Source: Istiophorus platypterus (taxonomy: Eukaryota > Chordata > Actinopteri > Istiophoriformes > Istiophoridae). Taken from it: a stretch of DNA of 64,000 bases. Positions 62,318 to 64,000 of the stretch are shown piece after piece. Each line of letters starts with the position of its first letter. The first letter of the stretch is position 1. The DNA lies in assembly GCA_016859345.1 (NCBI GenBank), contig CM029115.1:13204501-13268500 (forward strand), given 5' to 3'. The position numbers were made by a program, and so were the translations under genes. Under the pieces are notes generated by a model. It searched no databases. It was not told the DNA's origin and saw nothing but the letters and a program-made list of their open reading frames with translations.

Positions 62318-63463
62318 ATGGAAATTGTAAGACCAAAGAAGATCAAAGCAAAAAACAGCGGAAAGTCTCAGGTGATTAAACAGAGTCTTTTACTTTCATT
62401 CTTCACCTTCTTTTGCTCTTTCCTTTTTAAGTCAACAGTGTAAGGGGGGCTATTCCAACAATCATTGGTTTGATACTGGACAGGGCTCGTCAGGCCATCA
62501 GAATTAAACACACACAAACAAATATGGACGAATTAAGATTATCCAAACCAACATACCTTTTTGTCCCTAGAAATTGAGTGCAAACTGGAAGACCTGCAAA
62601 ACATGGAAACTACAACCTGTAACACTGAGACGCTGTATTGAGATACATGATTTACTATTTTAGCCATATTTATTTCTTTGCTTTTTAGTCATATCCTCTT
62701 TGTCACGTGTAGAAAACATCATTGCAGTTTGATTTGTTAACAGGAGAAATTAAATTTGATTTATTATTTATTTATCGTCTTATGTTTTCAGCTGGTCAGG
62801 AAGAAAAAGCAGACAGGGGAGGAAAAAAGAGCCACAGCCCCCTCAGCAGGCTGTGATGAAGCCTCCACCTCTGGCTTCACTGAAATCCCCCTCAGTCTGC
62901 CCTATCAGGAGCCAGAGGAGGAACAGCAGGACCCCGTTCATCCCCCTGAGTCCACAACACAGCCATCAGATCTGTCCTCTAAGGACCAGAAGACATCTTC
63001 ATCACAGAATTTATCCACATCTGTGTTAACTAAGACTTTACAGTCAACTCTGAGTTTGTCAGCAGAGACATCAAAGGGTACAGAGCATGTGACAGAGTCA
63101 AAAAAGAAGAGAGATGAGGATGACAGACTGGCAGCTCAGCAGGATGAGCTTAAAGCTGCATCAAACACCACTGAATTGGGAATAGAGACACAATCATGGA
63201 ATCAGCCTTGTGTTTCAACTCCATTTGAGATCTCAAATGCTCCGAGTGCCGTAGCACTCTATCCGTCTCTCCCTACGCTGGAGGAGGGTCCTGTGATACA
63301 GCTCCATGAGCAAGCTGTGAACAGTAGTGTAAAAGGGCCTGCAGTGTTGGCGCTTCCTGAGCAGGAGTCTTCTCCTCCAAGTTTGCAGCCTCTGGAATCT
63401 GTAGCTGAAATTTCCAGGTGCAAACTCTACCCAGAATTACCCAAGACAGCTCCAGAAATCCAG
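62318..63463 (+). CDS. Unrecognised protein, N-terminal part; continues beyond the window
   Basis: Two exons join in phase 0: 62,318-62,371 (MEIVRPKKIKAKNSGKSQ) and 62,792-63,463 (672 nt), each with GT..AG context, giving 242 residues before an intron that runs to the right edge. The start region is strongly basic (RPKKIKAK, then VRKKKQ), which could be a nuclear-localisation or nucleic-acid-binding segment. The rest is a low-complexity Ser/Thr/Glu/Pro/Gln-rich stretch, predicted disordered, with two related short motifs: ALYPSLPTLEEGP and KLYPELPKTAPEIQ. No catalytic or folded domain is visible, so the recognisable part probably lies in later exons. I do not recognise the gene and give no function. 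The long stop-free exon with clean splice sites and a CpG-type promoter makes it a real gene. Confidence 0.75.
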
Positions 63464-64000
63464 GTATTTTCATATACCAAGAGACAACATTAAGTTACAT
63501 GATAAAGACAGTGTTCAAGTGGTAAAAAACAAAATGGATTTAATTACAATGTTTATATTACATGTACCTGTTTTGTCTTTCCCCTCGGCAAATTATAATT
63601 ATAATGTTAGTTCTTTATCTTTTAATTATCAGTTTTTCTAAAAGATTGAAAATGGGTTTGTTGCATATGAATTCACCTTTTCAACATGACTTTTCCAATT
63701 TCCCAAACTATGAATTAACATGAGAATAGTTATGCTCACTGTATTATGATGATACAGGTTGAATTCATGTTTTCCTTTTTTTTTAATGGATTGTTAGAGT
63801 GTTCTAGCTGATTGAACAATAATTGATACTACTTGTTTGGCCATGCTATCCACATTGTCAGTGATTTTCTAATTAAAATAAAATGACCCCCCCCCTCCCA
63901 TATTCATCAGTATCACAAAATTTCAATATTTAAGTATTTAGTAAAAAAAAGATAATAATTGTGATATTTGATTTTGTCAGTATTTCCCAGAACCACTCTA
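63464..64000 (+). other. Intron of the right-edge gene
   Basis: AT-rich, no exon seen. Begins with the donor CAG|GTATTT at 63,464 and runs off the window. A C9 run lies at about 63,887-63,895. Confidence 0.6.

Noticed and set aside
1..64000. tRNA, rRNA, known microRNA, CRISPR, viral or bacterial-type systems
   Set aside because: None recognised on reading either strand. The window is ordinary teleost chromosomal DNA.

Overview
This window is nuclear chromosomal DNA from a vertebrate, almost certainly a ray-finned (probably percomorph) fish. The genes are intron-split with GT..AG boundaries. Intergenic DNA is packed with long CA/GT microsatellites, and several dispersed repeats resemble families I know from many teleost genomes. 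I see no bacterial, viral, CRISPR or organellar content, and no tRNA or rRNA gene.

Layout. Positions 1-44,600 are gene-poor. A CpG-rich, promoter-like block (about 1,190-2,330) carries a strong minus-strand splice donor at 1,589/1,588, so it may be the first exon of a gene that continues off the left edge. From 2,340 to 44,600 I find microsatellites, old transposon relics, a hairpin, a CCAAT-box cluster and two isolated minus-strand exon-like segments (40,366-40,694), but no complete gene.

The right third (44,600-64,000) is gene-dense. It holds riok2 (plus strand, ten exons, complete), lix1 (plus, six exons, complete), an iqcd/DRC10-like gene (plus; only the 3' exons are recognisable), cfap73-like (minus, about eight exons, complete apart from one uncertain junction), and the 5' part of an unrecognised plus-strand gene that runs off the right edge.

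How they relate. RIOK2 is a ribosome-assembly kinase and LIX1 a developmental protein; they are neighbours in human 5q15 too. DRC10 and CFAP73 are both axonemal proteins (nexin-dynein regulatory complex and inner-arm modifier complex), and their human genes lie close together in 12q24.13. Here they are convergent, and cfap73 has an X-box-like (RFX) site just upstream. The join between the 5q15-type and 12q24-type blocks falls between lix1 and the iqcd-like gene. Splice sites, frames and protein lengths were worked out by hand from the sequence; family names rest on motif and synteny recognition, not on a database search.
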